Below are positions 18,580 to 26,669 of a stretch of DNA of 64,000 bases, in pieces. The notes under the pieces are model-generated. The model made no database searches. It was not told the origin of the DNA and saw only the letters and a list, made by a program, of their open reading frames with translations. This DNA is from Sphingobacteriales bacterium (GTDB taxonomy: Bacteria > Bacteroidota > Bacteroidia > Chitinophagales > UBA2359): assembly GCA_016700115.1 (NCBI GenBank), contig CP064999.1, positions 3,968,001-4,032,000 of the forward strand, read 5' to 3'. Position numbers and translations under genes: made by a program. How positions within the stretch are numbered: the stretch's first letter is position 1; each line of letters opens with the position of its first letter.

Positions 18580-19314
18580 TTATTCTTCCAACAACCATTT
18601 TAGGCGTTTCATGGGTTTGGTTTCTACTTTCAGATCAAACCTGGTAATGGTATTGTCTTTAATATGCTGAACCGCCTCTTCAATAGAATCGGTGACCAAA
18701 ACCAATTTTAAATCTTCTGGTGAAATGGTGCCTCGTTTGTGCATCATATCTATATGCTCCAGCAAGTCTTTGTGAAACTCACGTCCGTAAACTACAATCG
18801 GAAACTGACTTATTTTTCTGGTTTGGATCAAGGTTAAAGTTTCAAAAAATTCATCCAACGTGCCAAATCCACCGGGCATAATCACAAAAGCGTAAGAATA
18901 TTTTACCAATAATACCTTGCGGATAAAAAAATACTTGATTGTTACCCATTTATCCAAGTAAGGATTATGCGTTTGTTCTTCCGGCAATTCGATATTACAA
19001 CCTACCGAGCGCCCGCCAACTTCCTGTGCCCCGCGGTTTGATGCTTCCATAATTCCGGGACCTCCTCCGGTCATTATGGTAAAACCGAGTTTGGCAATTT
19101 CACCCGACAAAATACGGGCAGCCTCATAATATTCATGCCCTTCTTTAAATCGTGCAGACCCGAAAACCGTAACACAGGAGCCGACAAAGTGCAACGCCCG
19201 AAACCCTTTGATAAATTCCCATAATGTTTCGAGTGTAAACCATAGTTCCTGAAATCTTGATTGAGGGCCTTCCAAAAATTTGATTTCTTCTCTTCTCGAT
19301 TTTTGTGCGTTCAT
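18580..19314 (-). CDS. LOG-family protein (TIGR00730-type nucleotide phosphoribohydrolase)
   Basis: This 244-residue Rossmann-fold protein carries both LOG signatures: GGGPGIMEASNRGAQEVGG (about 94-112) and PGGFGTLDEFFETLT (about 152-166). The founding members release free cytokinin base from the riboside monophosphate. In bacteria the family more generally hydrolyses nucleoside 5'-monophosphates (AMP-type) to base plus ribose 5-phosphate. The N-terminal 40 residues (helical, FQELWFTLETLWEFIKGF) are longer than in the minimal family, as in many Bacteroidota copies. It stands alone on the minus strand, divergent from the hydrolase gene. Confidence 0.88.
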   Translation of the reverse strand: MNAQKSRREEIKFLEGPQSRFQELWFTLETLWEFIKGFRALHFVGSCVTVFGSARFKEGHEYYEAARILSGEIAKLGFTIMTGGGPGIMEASNRGAQEVGGRSVGCNIELPEEQTHNPYLDKWVTIKYFFIRKVLLVKYSYAFVIMPGGFGTLDEFFETLTLIQTRKISQFPIVVYGREFHKDLLEHIDMMHKRGTISPEDLKLVLVTDSIEEAVQHIKDNTITRFDLKVETKPMKRLKWLLEE

Positions 19315-19463
19315 GCTAAATCCATATTTGTAAATTAAAAAACATCAACCGGATGGGTTGGTAAAATAGTACAAAATCTAAAAACCTGCCTAATTTTATG
19401 GCTCAATCAAACCGGCTGATAAAAATTTAACTACTTATATCATTCAAAAATACGACTCAAAGT

Positions 19464-20129
19464 ATGTCCACGACCACCGAACATCATATCCAAACACAAA
19501 AAACAGCGCGATACTACACCTATGGTCATTTAAGTCCGGATACTGTTGAAATCTGGTTTGTCCTGCATGGTTACGGGCAACTGGCGGCCGATTTTATCAA
19601 AAATTTTTCAGTGCTTAATCCCCAAAAGCATTATGTAATTGCTCCCGAAGCATTGTCGCGGTTTTACTGGAACGGATATCGGGGGAAAATTTCCGCTTCG
19701 TGGATGACAAGCGAAGACCGGCAATGTGAAATTGACGACTATATTGCCTATCTGAACCAGTTATATCATCATGTAACAGACAACCTGCCCGAAGGATGTA
19801 AACCAAACATCAATCTGTTGGGATTTTCACAAGGGGCAACTACCCTGTCACGATGGTTTGCAAATGGAAAATTGAAAGCGGACAAAGTAATTTTCTGGAG
19901 TGGTGATTTAGGACATGATATAGACTGGAAAAATGTAGCTTCGCTTTACACCCAAACCAAGGCTTTTTATATATATGGTATTCAGGACGAACTGATAAGT
20001 ACCGAATATTTTCACGCACAAAAGCAAATATTAGAACAGCATCAGGTTAAAATTTCAATCGTAGAATTTGAAGGCAAACATGAAATTCCCGAAAACATCC
20101 TACTCAACCATTTTGTATCTTCAAATTAG
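19464..20129 (+). CDS. Alpha/beta hydrolase, carboxylesterase/phospholipase type
   Basis: This is a 221-residue alpha/beta hydrolase. The nucleophile elbow is GFSQG (serine about residue 124), the acid is probably the aspartate in IYGIQDELIS (about 175), and the histidine lies in EGKHEIP (about 206). An oxyanion segment LHGYGQ is near residue 33. The family includes carboxylesterases and lysophospholipases of the YpfH type; the natural substrate is unknown. There is no signal peptide. The next gene starts 8 bp downstream in the same direction, suggesting cotranscription. Confidence 0.82.
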   Translation: MSTTTEHHIQTQKTARYYTYGHLSPDTVEIWFVLHGYGQLAADFIKNFSVLNPQKHYVIAPEALSRFYWNGYRGKISASWMTSEDRQCEIDDYIAYLNQLYHHVTDNLPEGCKPNINLLGFSQGATTLSRWFANGKLKADKVIFWSGDLGHDIDWKNVASLYTQTKAFYIYGIQDELISTEYFHAQKQILEQHQVKISIVEFEGKHEIPENILLNHFVSSN

Positions 20130-20137
20130 CCTGAAAA

Positions 20138-21121
20138 ATGCAATTGAAAAACAGAGTAACCTCACTTTTTGAGATACAATATCCCATCATACAGGCCGGA
20201 ATGATTTGGTGTTCAGGCTGGGAACTTGCCTCGGCAGTCAGCAATGCCGGTGGATTGGGAATTATAGGAGCCGGCTCGATGTATCCGCATATTCTGGAAG
20301 AACATTTGGTCAAATGCAAATCAGCAACCGGTAAACCCTTTGCAGTCAATTTGCCCTTGTTATATCCCGATATCGAAAAACATATCGAGTTAATCATCAA
20401 ACAAAAAGTTCCCATAGTTTTTACCTCAGCTGGAAATCCCAAAACATGGACAAGCACCCTTCAAAATGAAGGTATCAAAGTAGTTCATGTCGTTTCAAGT
20501 TCGCTGTTTGCACAAAAGGCCGAAGCAGCCGGGGTAAACGCCGTAGTAGCCGAAGGATTTGAAGCCGGAGGCCATAACGGACGCGAAGAAACAACCACTT
20601 TATGCCTGATTCCGATGGTTGTTAAGGCGGTCAAAATTCCGGTCATCGCCGCAGGAGGAATAGCAACCGGCCGGGCAATGTTGGCGGCCTTCGCCCTGGG
20701 AGCAGAAGCCGTTCAGATGGGAACCCGGTTTGTGGCTTCAATTGAATCTTCGGCGCACGAGGCTTTCAAACAGAAGGTCATTACAGCAAAAGAAGGGGAT
20801 ACTATGTTGGCAATGAAAAAAATAGTAGCCGTCAGGTTGCTAAAAAACGGGTTTTACCAACAAGTAGCCGAAGCCGAAGCAAGAGGCGCAGACTCCGCCG
20901 AATTAGCCGAATTGCTTGGAAGAGGACGGGCAAAAAAAGGAATGTTTGAAGGAAACTTAGACGAAGGGGAGTTAGAAATAGGTCAGATTGCTGCCATTTT
21001 AGACGATATTAAACCGGCATCGGCAATCATTCACGACATACTCTCAGAGTATAATACAGCTTTCACAGAACTTTGTAAACAAGGAGTTTTCAGTTTGGAA
21101 GCCCCCAATACTGGGTTTTAA
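20138..21121 (+). CDS. Nitronate monooxygenase-like FMN enzyme (2-nitropropane dioxygenase family)
   Basis: This 327-residue TIM-barrel flavoprotein has the family pattern: an N-terminal PIIQAGMIWCSGWELASAVS strand-loop, the central AEGFEAGGHNGRE motif, and the FMN phosphate site PVIAAGGIATGRAM followed by GAEAVQMGTRFVAS. Family members oxidise nitronates or act as enoyl-ACP reductase-like (FabK) enzymes. The histidine in GGHNG is the residue usually needed for nitronate oxidation. It is probably cotranscribed with the hydrolase 8 bp upstream. The precise substrate cannot be inferred. Confidence 0.85.
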   Translation: MQLKNRVTSLFEIQYPIIQAGMIWCSGWELASAVSNAGGLGIIGAGSMYPHILEEHLVKCKSATGKPFAVNLPLLYPDIEKHIELIIKQKVPIVFTSAGNPKTWTSTLQNEGIKVVHVVSSSLFAQKAEAAGVNAVVAEGFEAGGHNGREETTTLCLIPMVVKAVKIPVIAAGGIATGRAMLAAFALGAEAVQMGTRFVASIESSAHEAFKQKVITAKEGDTMLAMKKIVAVRLLKNGFYQQVAEAEARGADSAELAELLGRGRAKKGMFEGNLDEGELEIGQIAAILDDIKPASAIIHDILSEYNTAFTELCKQGVFSLEAPNTGF

Positions 21122-21259
21122 AAATTGGTTGGTTGTTAAAATTTTTAATGCCAAAGTTACTTTTAAAATGGTCTGCTCTTTTTGTCCCTCAGAGTGCAAA
21201 AGGCATCTGCCACAATAAAATAGCAGAAGGAGTTTGTAGTTGATATTGATCTAAACAGA

Positions 21260-21382
21260 ATGTCCAATTGGTATAACATTCAATCTCCCGAAGTTTACGA
21301 GGATCTCATAGATTTTCTTCTGCGAAAATCAGCGGTATCTGCGGGAAATATCTTTAACATTCAATTTAATCCTCAGCATTAG
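21260..21382 (+). CDS. Short open frame, uncertain
   Basis: A 40-codon frame runs from an ATG at 21260 to a TAG at 21380. Its product begins MSNWYNIQSPEVYEDLIDFL and is amphipathic and helical. It sits in a 330-bp gap between two convergent genes and has no recognised family. It may be a small gene, or a remnant of a longer one. Confidence 0.25.
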   Translation: MSNWYNIQSPEVYEDLIDFLLRKSAVSAGNIFNIQFNPQH

Positions 21383-21387
21383 TAAAT

Positions 21388-21423
21388 TAAAAAGGGTGTT
21401 AACTATTTGAAAAGTTAACACCC
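21388..21423 (-). terminator. Intrinsic terminator for the repeat protein gene
   Basis: A perfect 11-bp stem (394-404 with 413-423, GGGTGTTAACT) encloses an 8-base loop. On the minus strand it is followed by a T run (388-393), which fits termination of the gene ending at 21454. Confidence 0.85.
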
Positions 21424-21453
21424 AAATTGAAAATCAAATAAAATGCAATCCGG

Positions 21454-22191
21454 TTAAACTACGGGTTCATCGGGCTTTTTTTCTTCAGATTCAGCAGATT
21501 CCGTTGTTGCTTCAGTTTCTTTTGTTGCATCGGCAACGTTTTCCTGCTCATCTTTTCCTTTGCCGATTAAATCGGAAAGGGCATGTTTTGCTTTGCTCAA
21601 CATTTCTTCACCTTTCTCTAAAATACCGCCGACTTTTTCGTTCTGTTTCAGTTCGGCGTATTTATCCTCAACGGTGTCCTTTACCTTTTCGACTACATCT
21701 TCTACCTTGTCTTTTGCTTTTTCAAAAAACTGCTCACCTTTCTCTAAAATGCCGCCTACTTTTTCATTTTCTTTCAGTTCGGCATACTTGTCTTCGATGG
21801 AGTCTTTTGCTTTTTCGACCACATTGCCAACCGAAGTTTTTGCTTTATCAAAAAAGGCTTCTCCTTTATCCAAAGCATTACTTACTTTTTCGTTGCCTTT
21901 CAGTTCGGCATACTTGTCTTCAACCGTGTCTTTAACTTTTTCGACAACATCTTCTACCTTGTCCTTAGCTTTTTCAAAAAACTGCTCGCCTTTTTCAATA
22001 ATACCGCCCACTTTTTCATTTTCTTTTAGCTCGGCATACTTGTCCTCCACTTTTTCTTTCACATCTTCTAAAATGTCGCCGGCTTTTTCTACCACATCGC
22101 TCACCGCGTTTTTCACTTTGTCAAACAAACCGCCTTCTTCTTTCTTGTCGTCTTGCGGCTCGTTGGTCTGGGGATTTTCGTTCTCTACCAT
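21454..22191 (-). CDS. Charged helical repeat protein (LEA/apolipoprotein-like)
   Basis: This is a 245-residue cytoplasmic-looking protein built of four tandem 42-residue repeats, each beginning EDKYAELKxNEKVGG and continuing xLEKGEQFFEKAKDKVEDVV. Repeats 1, 3 and 4 are the most similar. The sequence is extremely rich in Lys, Glu and Asp, has no signal peptide, and would form long amphipathic helices, as in LEA or apolipoprotein-like stress proteins. The tail (about 210-245) is acidic and disordered. I chose the ATG at 22191, which begins MVENENPQ; the longer frame to 22272 encodes a hydrophobic stretch typical of untranslated AT-rich DNA. Membrane or desiccation protection is only a guess. 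Confidence 0.75.
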   Translation of the reverse strand: MVENENPQTNEPQDDKKEEGGLFDKVKNAVSDVVEKAGDILEDVKEKVEDKYAELKENEKVGGIIEKGEQFFEKAKDKVEDVVEKVKDTVEDKYAELKGNEKVSNALDKGEAFFDKAKTSVGNVVEKAKDSIEDKYAELKENEKVGGILEKGEQFFEKAKDKVEDVVEKVKDTVEDKYAELKQNEKVGGILEKGEEMLSKAKHALSDLIGKGKDEQENVADATKETEATTESAESEEKKPDEPVV

Positions 22192-22310
22192 AGAATAAAA
22201 TTGGTTAGGGGTTAAAAATAGAAAATTAATAAATCTGAAATATAGAACAAAGATAACACAAAAAATGCTCAATATGTAAAGCCAGTTATAAACATAAATT
22301 AAAACACCAT

Positions 22311-22859
22311 CTATTTCGCATTGGATGGGAACAAACTATATCCGCTTTTTGACAAGCTGTTCGCCACATAAATCGTCTTATCGTTTCCATTCAGAATAAT
22401 TCGTTGCGTATCGTTTTTGGCTATGCTGACAATACCAGCACGATCATTTAAAATATCTTCACCGATAAAAACGATGCTGTTGTTTTGGTCATCATACATT
22501 TTAAGAGCAGCACCGGTGTCATTGCTTCTGAATTGCATTAGGTTATTCCCTTTCCGGTTGTTCAGTTGAATCAATCCCCCCTCCCCTCTCACTTCCGAAC
22601 CAAGCGAAATCAACCTTTTTCCTTCATTGCTATACAAGGCAATTTCAGCAGCCGTTTCGCGGGGTTCCATCACCAAAATCGTTTTCCCCTGCGAGTTCAC
22701 CAATTCAAATTTTTCAGCCTTGAGCACCGGCTCAACATCCGGAAACCCCGCAACCCCAAAAGCAGTAACCATAAAAAAAACAATCACCGCCAACATCAAA
22801 TAATTTAAGCGTTGTAAATTCAAGACCTTTTTTTCTAAAAGCAAGATTTTGTTTTCCAT
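22311..22859 (-). CDS. Membrane-anchored protein of unknown function
   Basis: This 182-residue protein has a short cytoplasmic coiled start (LLEKKVLNLQRLNYL), one membrane segment (about 18-38, MLAVIVFFMVTAFGVAGF) and an extracytoplasmic beta-rich part. The latter contains repeated strand motifs of the type KFELVNSQGKTILVMEP, EIALYSNEGKRLISLGS and LKMYDDQNNSIVFIGED, about 25-28 residues apart, suggesting a small beta-helix or beta-solenoid. No enzyme motif is seen. It is on the same strand as the 42-residue repeat protein, 120 bp upstream of it. Confidence 0.65.
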   Translation of the reverse strand: MENKILLLEKKVLNLQRLNYLMLAVIVFFMVTAFGVAGFPDVEPVLKAEKFELVNSQGKTILVMEPRETAAEIALYSNEGKRLISLGSEVRGEGGLIQLNNRKGNNLMQFRSNDTGAALKMYDDQNNSIVFIGEDILNDRAGIVSIAKNDTQRIILNGNDKTIYVANSLSKSGYSLFPSNAK

Positions 22860-23199
22860 AAAAAAGCAACTTTAAAAATTTAGAATTTCGGTAAAAACTC
22901 AAAAATAACCAGAGTTTGTCATAACAAAGTCAGGAAGCAAAAACAATTCACTGAAATTTGTAGAAATCTTTATTTATTTCAGAAAATTTCACATTTTTCG
23001 TTTTCAAACTTGGTATATTTGCCAATATTGAATGGAACAAATATCCGGCTTTGAAAATATTTTAGAAAAACACCTCCTGAAGAGGAACAGGAATGTATTC
23101 TTTTTTTATATTTGAGCGGGGAAATGGTTTTTAACTTTTTTTCAAGTAAAACAATAACACCGATGTTTTTTATCGGTAAGATTTTAATAAACCAGAAAC
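22860..23199. other. Intergenic region at the left border of the defence island
   Basis: No gene is seen in these 340 bp. Two matches to the Bacteroidota -7 box (TATATTTG at about 23011 and 23105) lie upstream of the MntA gene on the plus strand; neither has a clear -33 box, so promoter assignment is weak. The DNA is strongly AT-rich. Confidence 0.35.
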
Positions 23200-23490
23200 A
23201 TGCAACCTTCTATAAATATTGAAAATATAAAAACCTATTTAAAGACCCAACCTGTTAGAAAGGCCTGGCTTTTTGGTTCTTATGCCTCAGGAACAGCAGA
23301 TGATAACAGCGATATTGACATATTGGTGGAACTTGATCATAGCCAACCCATAGGACTAAAGTTTGTAAGTATGTGGCTGGATTTGAAGGAAGTAACAAAA
23401 AAAGACGTTGATTTGTTGGCAGTAGGCGGTGTTTCTCCTTATATACAGCCCTACATTGATAAGCAAAAAGTATTGATTTATGAAAGATAA
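23200..23490 (+). CDS. mntA: MntA-type nucleotidyltransferase antitoxin
   Basis: This is a 96-residue minimal nucleotidyltransferase. The signature GS-x10-DxD is exact (GSYASGTADDNSDID, residues 27-41), with a third acidic residue in VDLLAV (about 72). In characterised MntA-HepT pairs this enzyme AMPylates a tyrosine next to the HEPN active site and so silences the toxin. It overlaps the next gene by 11 bp, the usual arrangement. It opens the defence island, directly upstream of the Cmr operon. Confidence 0.9.
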   Translation: MQPSINIENIKTYLKTQPVRKAWLFGSYASGTADDNSDIDILVELDHSQPIGLKFVSMWLDLKEVTKKDVDLLAVGGVSPYIQPYIDKQKVLIYER

Positions 23491-23839
23491 TAAGTTGGGA
23501 GATAAAGCAAGGTTACAGCATATCTTCCAATCTATAAAAGAGATTAACAAATATACTGAAAGAACTGATTTTGAGATGTTTGAGCAAAACTCTATGTTGC
23601 ATAATGCTTGCATTCGTCAATTAGAAATTATTGGAGAGGCTGCTAACAGATTAAGTCAAACTTTAAGAGAGAATTACGCAACATTGAGTTGGACACAAAT
23701 TATTGGACTGAGAAATTTGCTAATTCACGAATATTTTGAAGTTAAACTGGAGATTATTTGGGAGATAATTCAATATGATTTACCCCCCTTGCAAATTGAG
23801 ATTGAAACAATTTTAAAGGACCTGACAGAAGACGTTTAA
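23480..23839 (+). CDS. hepT: HepT-type HEPN ribonuclease toxin
   Basis: This 119-residue helical protein carries the full HEPN catalytic motif R-x4-H-x-Y (RNLLIHEY, about 78-85). The arginine and histidine are the RNase residues and the tyrosine is the AMPylation target of MntA in known pairs. The family is DUF86. It overlaps mntA by 11 bp, so translation is probably coupled. Both partners look intact, so the module should be functional. It may be an independent toxin-antitoxin or abortive infection unit rather than part of the CRISPR system. Confidence 0.9.
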   Translation: MKDNKLGDKARLQHIFQSIKEINKYTERTDFEMFEQNSMLHNACIRQLEIIGEAANRLSQTLRENYATLSWTQIIGLRNLLIHEYFEVKLEIIWEIIQYDLPPLQIEIETILKDLTEDV

Positions 23840-23908
23840 AGCAAATGCCGGTTAATTATGACTAATCCATATTTCAGTGGCTTTTTAGTTTTTTTTAAAT
23901 CGGGTGTA

Positions 23909-23924
23909 GGTTTAAACTTAAACC
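23909..23924. promoter_or_regulatory. Inverted repeat upstream of the Cmr operon, possible operator
   Basis: GGTTTAA and TTAAACC face each other with a 2-base spacer, 54 bp before the cmr1 start codon. This is the only clear dyad in the 138-bp gap between hepT and cmr1. A repressor site is possible; no cognate regulator is evident. Confidence 0.3.
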
Positions 23925-23977
23925 AAGCCGTATCAATCAACCGAATTGTTTTTCAAATCAAGTTTATCTAATCATAT

Positions 23978-24838
23978 ATGCACACAATAACTTTTACCTG
24001 CGAAACAATAACGCCGATGTTTTTAAGCGGAGCTGATGGTGTTACACCCGAACTGCGTGCTCCTTCTATTAAGGGGGCATTGCGGTTTTGGTGGAGGGCG
24101 ATGAATGGGCATTTGAGTCTGGAGGAGTTAAAAAGACAAGAAGGGGAGATATTTGGAGATACAAGCAAACGGAGTTCAATCTTACTATATCCAATCAATA
24201 TCCTTACTAAACAAGAAGATAGAATTTCAGGCACCCCTCATCATAGAAATGGTTATTGTAAAACTAATCGCAATAACTGTTTTTATAGAAATGGTGTGTG
24301 CGGAAAAAGTAAGTTGCAAAATGCGTTGTTTTACAACTTTAGCATGAAAGTGGGATTTAACATTAATAAAATTACAAACGAAGATATAATACGGCTTGTC
24401 AAAACCACTTTTTTATTGGGAGGTATTGGTAAAAGGGTACGAAGGGGATTTGGAAGTGTTCAAATTACTAAAATTGATAACGATGTTTGTTTCATTTCCA
24501 AAAATGAAATTGAGAATTTTTTATTAACGTTAAACCGAATAGAGAGTAATATAAACTATCCGTATTTCAAAAAAGTTGAAATTGGTAAGAAACACAATGA
24601 TTACAACGAATTATTGGTTGCTATTGGAGAAACTACTCATGCACATGCAGATAACCATGGATCTATAGGCTTTGCAAAAGGGCAAGAACGATTTGCTTCA
24701 CCTATTTATGTATCAGTTATTCGAGATGAAAATAGAAATTTGTATCCCATAATTACTACTTTGAATACAGCACCTAAAAGGCCTATTGAAAATTTAGGTC
24801 CACAGCAAAATTTTATTAATGCGCTAAAAAATAACTAA
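23978..24838 (+). CDS. cmr1: Type III-B CRISPR RAMP protein Cmr1
   Basis: This 286-residue Cas7-like RAMP subunit caps the Cmr complex near the 3' end of the target. The N terminus shows the family pattern (ETITPMFLSGADG followed by LRAPSIKGALRFWWRAM), and the glycine-rich RAMP loop is GIGKRVRRGFGSVQI (about 148-162). A cysteine-bearing insertion near residues 84-110 (GYCKTNRNNCFYRNGVCGKS) is unusual and might bind zinc. The protein is short compared with many Cmr1 homologues. Its stop overlaps the cmr2 start (TAATG), so the two are translationally coupled. Confidence 0.9.
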   Translation: MHTITFTCETITPMFLSGADGVTPELRAPSIKGALRFWWRAMNGHLSLEELKRQEGEIFGDTSKRSSILLYPINILTKQEDRISGTPHHRNGYCKTNRNNCFYRNGVCGKSKLQNALFYNFSMKVGFNINKITNEDIIRLVKTTFLLGGIGKRVRRGFGSVQITKIDNDVCFISKNEIENFLLTLNRIESNINYPYFKKVEIGKKHNDYNELLVAIGETTHAHADNHGSIGFAKGQERFASPIYVSVIRDENRNLYPIITTLNTAPKRPIENLGPQQNFINALKNN

Positions 24839-26655
24839 TGCCACACTACCTATTCCTTTTCTCTATCGGCCCAGTACAATCGTTTATAGCTCAAGCCCGA
24901 AAAACACAGGATTTGTATGCTGGAAGTAGAATATTAAGCCTATTAGCAAAAGCAGGGCTTATTGCTGCAAATCCCAAAGAAATGATATTTCCAGGCAACA
25001 TAAATGCAATTTCAATTCCTAACCGTTTTTTATGCATTATTGAAACAAATGATCCGAAAGAATTTGGGGGAAATGTGGAAAGAGCAGTAAGGAATGAGTG
25101 GAATAGAATTGCTGATACTGTATTAAGTACTAATGTTAAAGGAATAAAAGAACAGATAGATGGACATCTTGACCTAAACTGGGCTTTTCAAGATATAAGG
25201 CCCGATTATTCGGATTATAAGGAACAATATGATAAAATTGAACGCTTTTTGGGAGCAGTTAAAAATGCTCGTTCATTTACTCAATTTGAATATCAGGGCC
25301 AAATTGGAGAAAAAGGTCGGAAATGTATTCTTGACGGTGAGAGAAATGTGAAGTTTTACAGGCTAAGTGAAAATGAAACAGAAACTAATGTTTTGCATAG
25401 AAAGCTGTATGTTGATAGTGCCGAAGTTAAAATATTTGGAAATGCAGATGAAAACGTAATAACTTATTTAAAATTACAAGCAGGAGAAGGGTTAAGTGCT
25501 GTAAGTATGGCTAAACGGCTGTTTAAGGAAACTACCAGACCTAAAGAATTTGAATCAACAGCAGATATTGCTATAATGCACACCATTGAAGAAGTTAAAA
25601 AATATCCAGAAGGTGTAAAACTACTAGATGCCTTCAAATCTATTGGTGAAAAAATGAATGCACAACTTTATTATGAAGAAAATCATACCACACAGTATTA
25701 CAATAAGCAAGGCATAAATACCGGCTGTTTGTCGGTATTAAGAGAAAAACAAAAAGAACTCAAGAAATTTGCAAAATCAAAGGGTTTAGAGCTAACAAAG
25801 TACTATGCTATTATAGATTTTGACGGTGATAATATGGGGAAATGGTTAAGTGGAACTTTTATAGATAATCCTGAAACAAATCTCAAAGATTTTCACAAGA
25901 AATTATCTGAACGATTAGCAGAATTTGCAAAAGAAGCAAAAATAATAGTAGATAAATACGGGCAAACTGTTTATGCGGGAGGCGATGATTTTTTAGGTTT
26001 TGTTAATTTGAACTATTTATTTTTAGCTTTGAAAGAACTTCGAAATAAGTTTACAGAAATAGTTAACAATAGTCTCAAAACTTTGGGTTATCTTAATTCC
26101 GAACTCAGTTTTTCAGCAGGTGTATGTATTGCTCACTACAAAGAACCGCTCGGTATAGTACTTGATAAAGCATCAGCAGCACAAAAAACCGCCAAAAATA
26201 AAGACAAAGGCAATCGAAATGCCTTTTGCATTGTAGCCTCAAAACATTCAGGCGAAAACCATGAAACATTTTTTAAGTGGGGAACTAGCTGCATAAATGT
26301 AGAAAACTTGGAACGAGTTAAAGACGAGTTAATCAAACCCAAACGCTTTTCTAATACATTTATTAAATCACTTGGTATTGAATTTTCAAGGTTAGCAGAA
26401 GAGGCAAAGTTGTTACCTAACAAAGACTTGCTTACGGAAGAGGTTTCACGCCTTTTAAAAAGGTCATTCATGGGTAAAAAAGAGGATAAAGAAAAAGAAA
26501 GCAAAGACTTTGCTGAAGTAATTATGAGTATTTACGACCAATCTAAAAGCTATACTAACTTTATAACTGCTTTGGATATCTCTGATTTTATTCACCGTTT
26601 ACTAAGCTCCGATGAAGAAAAAGCAGTAGAAGAATTGCAACCACAAACTATCTAA
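24838..26655 (+). CDS. cas10: Cas10/Cmr2, type III-B large subunit with cyclase GGDD
   Basis: This 605-residue large subunit of the Cmr complex would make cyclic oligoadenylates when the complex binds target RNA. The N terminus starts at once with the Cmr2 domain (LFLFSIGPVQSFIAQARKTQ). The first Palm segment is YYAIIDFDGDNMGKWL (about 322-337), and the second contains the cyclase motif G381-G-D-D384 (YAGGDDFLGF). There is no N-terminal HD nuclease domain: the usual HD motif is absent and the protein is about 250 residues shorter than HD-containing homologues. DNA cleavage by this subunit is thus unlikely, and second-messenger signalling should be its main output. Confidence 0.93.
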   Translation: MPHYLFLFSIGPVQSFIAQARKTQDLYAGSRILSLLAKAGLIAANPKEMIFPGNINAISIPNRFLCIIETNDPKEFGGNVERAVRNEWNRIADTVLSTNVKGIKEQIDGHLDLNWAFQDIRPDYSDYKEQYDKIERFLGAVKNARSFTQFEYQGQIGEKGRKCILDGERNVKFYRLSENETETNVLHRKLYVDSAEVKIFGNADENVITYLKLQAGEGLSAVSMAKRLFKETTRPKEFESTADIAIMHTIEEVKKYPEGVKLLDAFKSIGEKMNAQLYYEENHTTQYYNKQGINTGCLSVLREKQKELKKFAKSKGLELTKYYAIIDFDGDNMGKWLSGTFIDNPETNLKDFHKKLSERLAEFAKEAKIIVDKYGQTVYAGGDDFLGFVNLNYLFLALKELRNKFTEIVNNSLKTLGYLNSELSFSAGVCIAHYKEPLGIVLDKASAAQKTAKNKDKGNRNAFCIVASKHSGENHETFFKWGTSCINVENLERVKDELIKPKRFSNTFIKSLGIEFSRLAEEAKLLPNKDLLTEEVSRLLKRSFMGKKEDKEKESKDFAEVIMSIYDQSKSYTNFITALDISDFIHRLLSSDEEKAVEELQPQTI

Positions 26656-26669
26656 AACAATTTCAAGAT

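Noticed and set aside
21504..22198. Long plus-strand frames opposite the 42-residue repeat protein
   Set aside because: They are antisense shadows of a highly repetitive, Lys/Glu-rich coding sequence; their Ser/Phe-rich products have no support.
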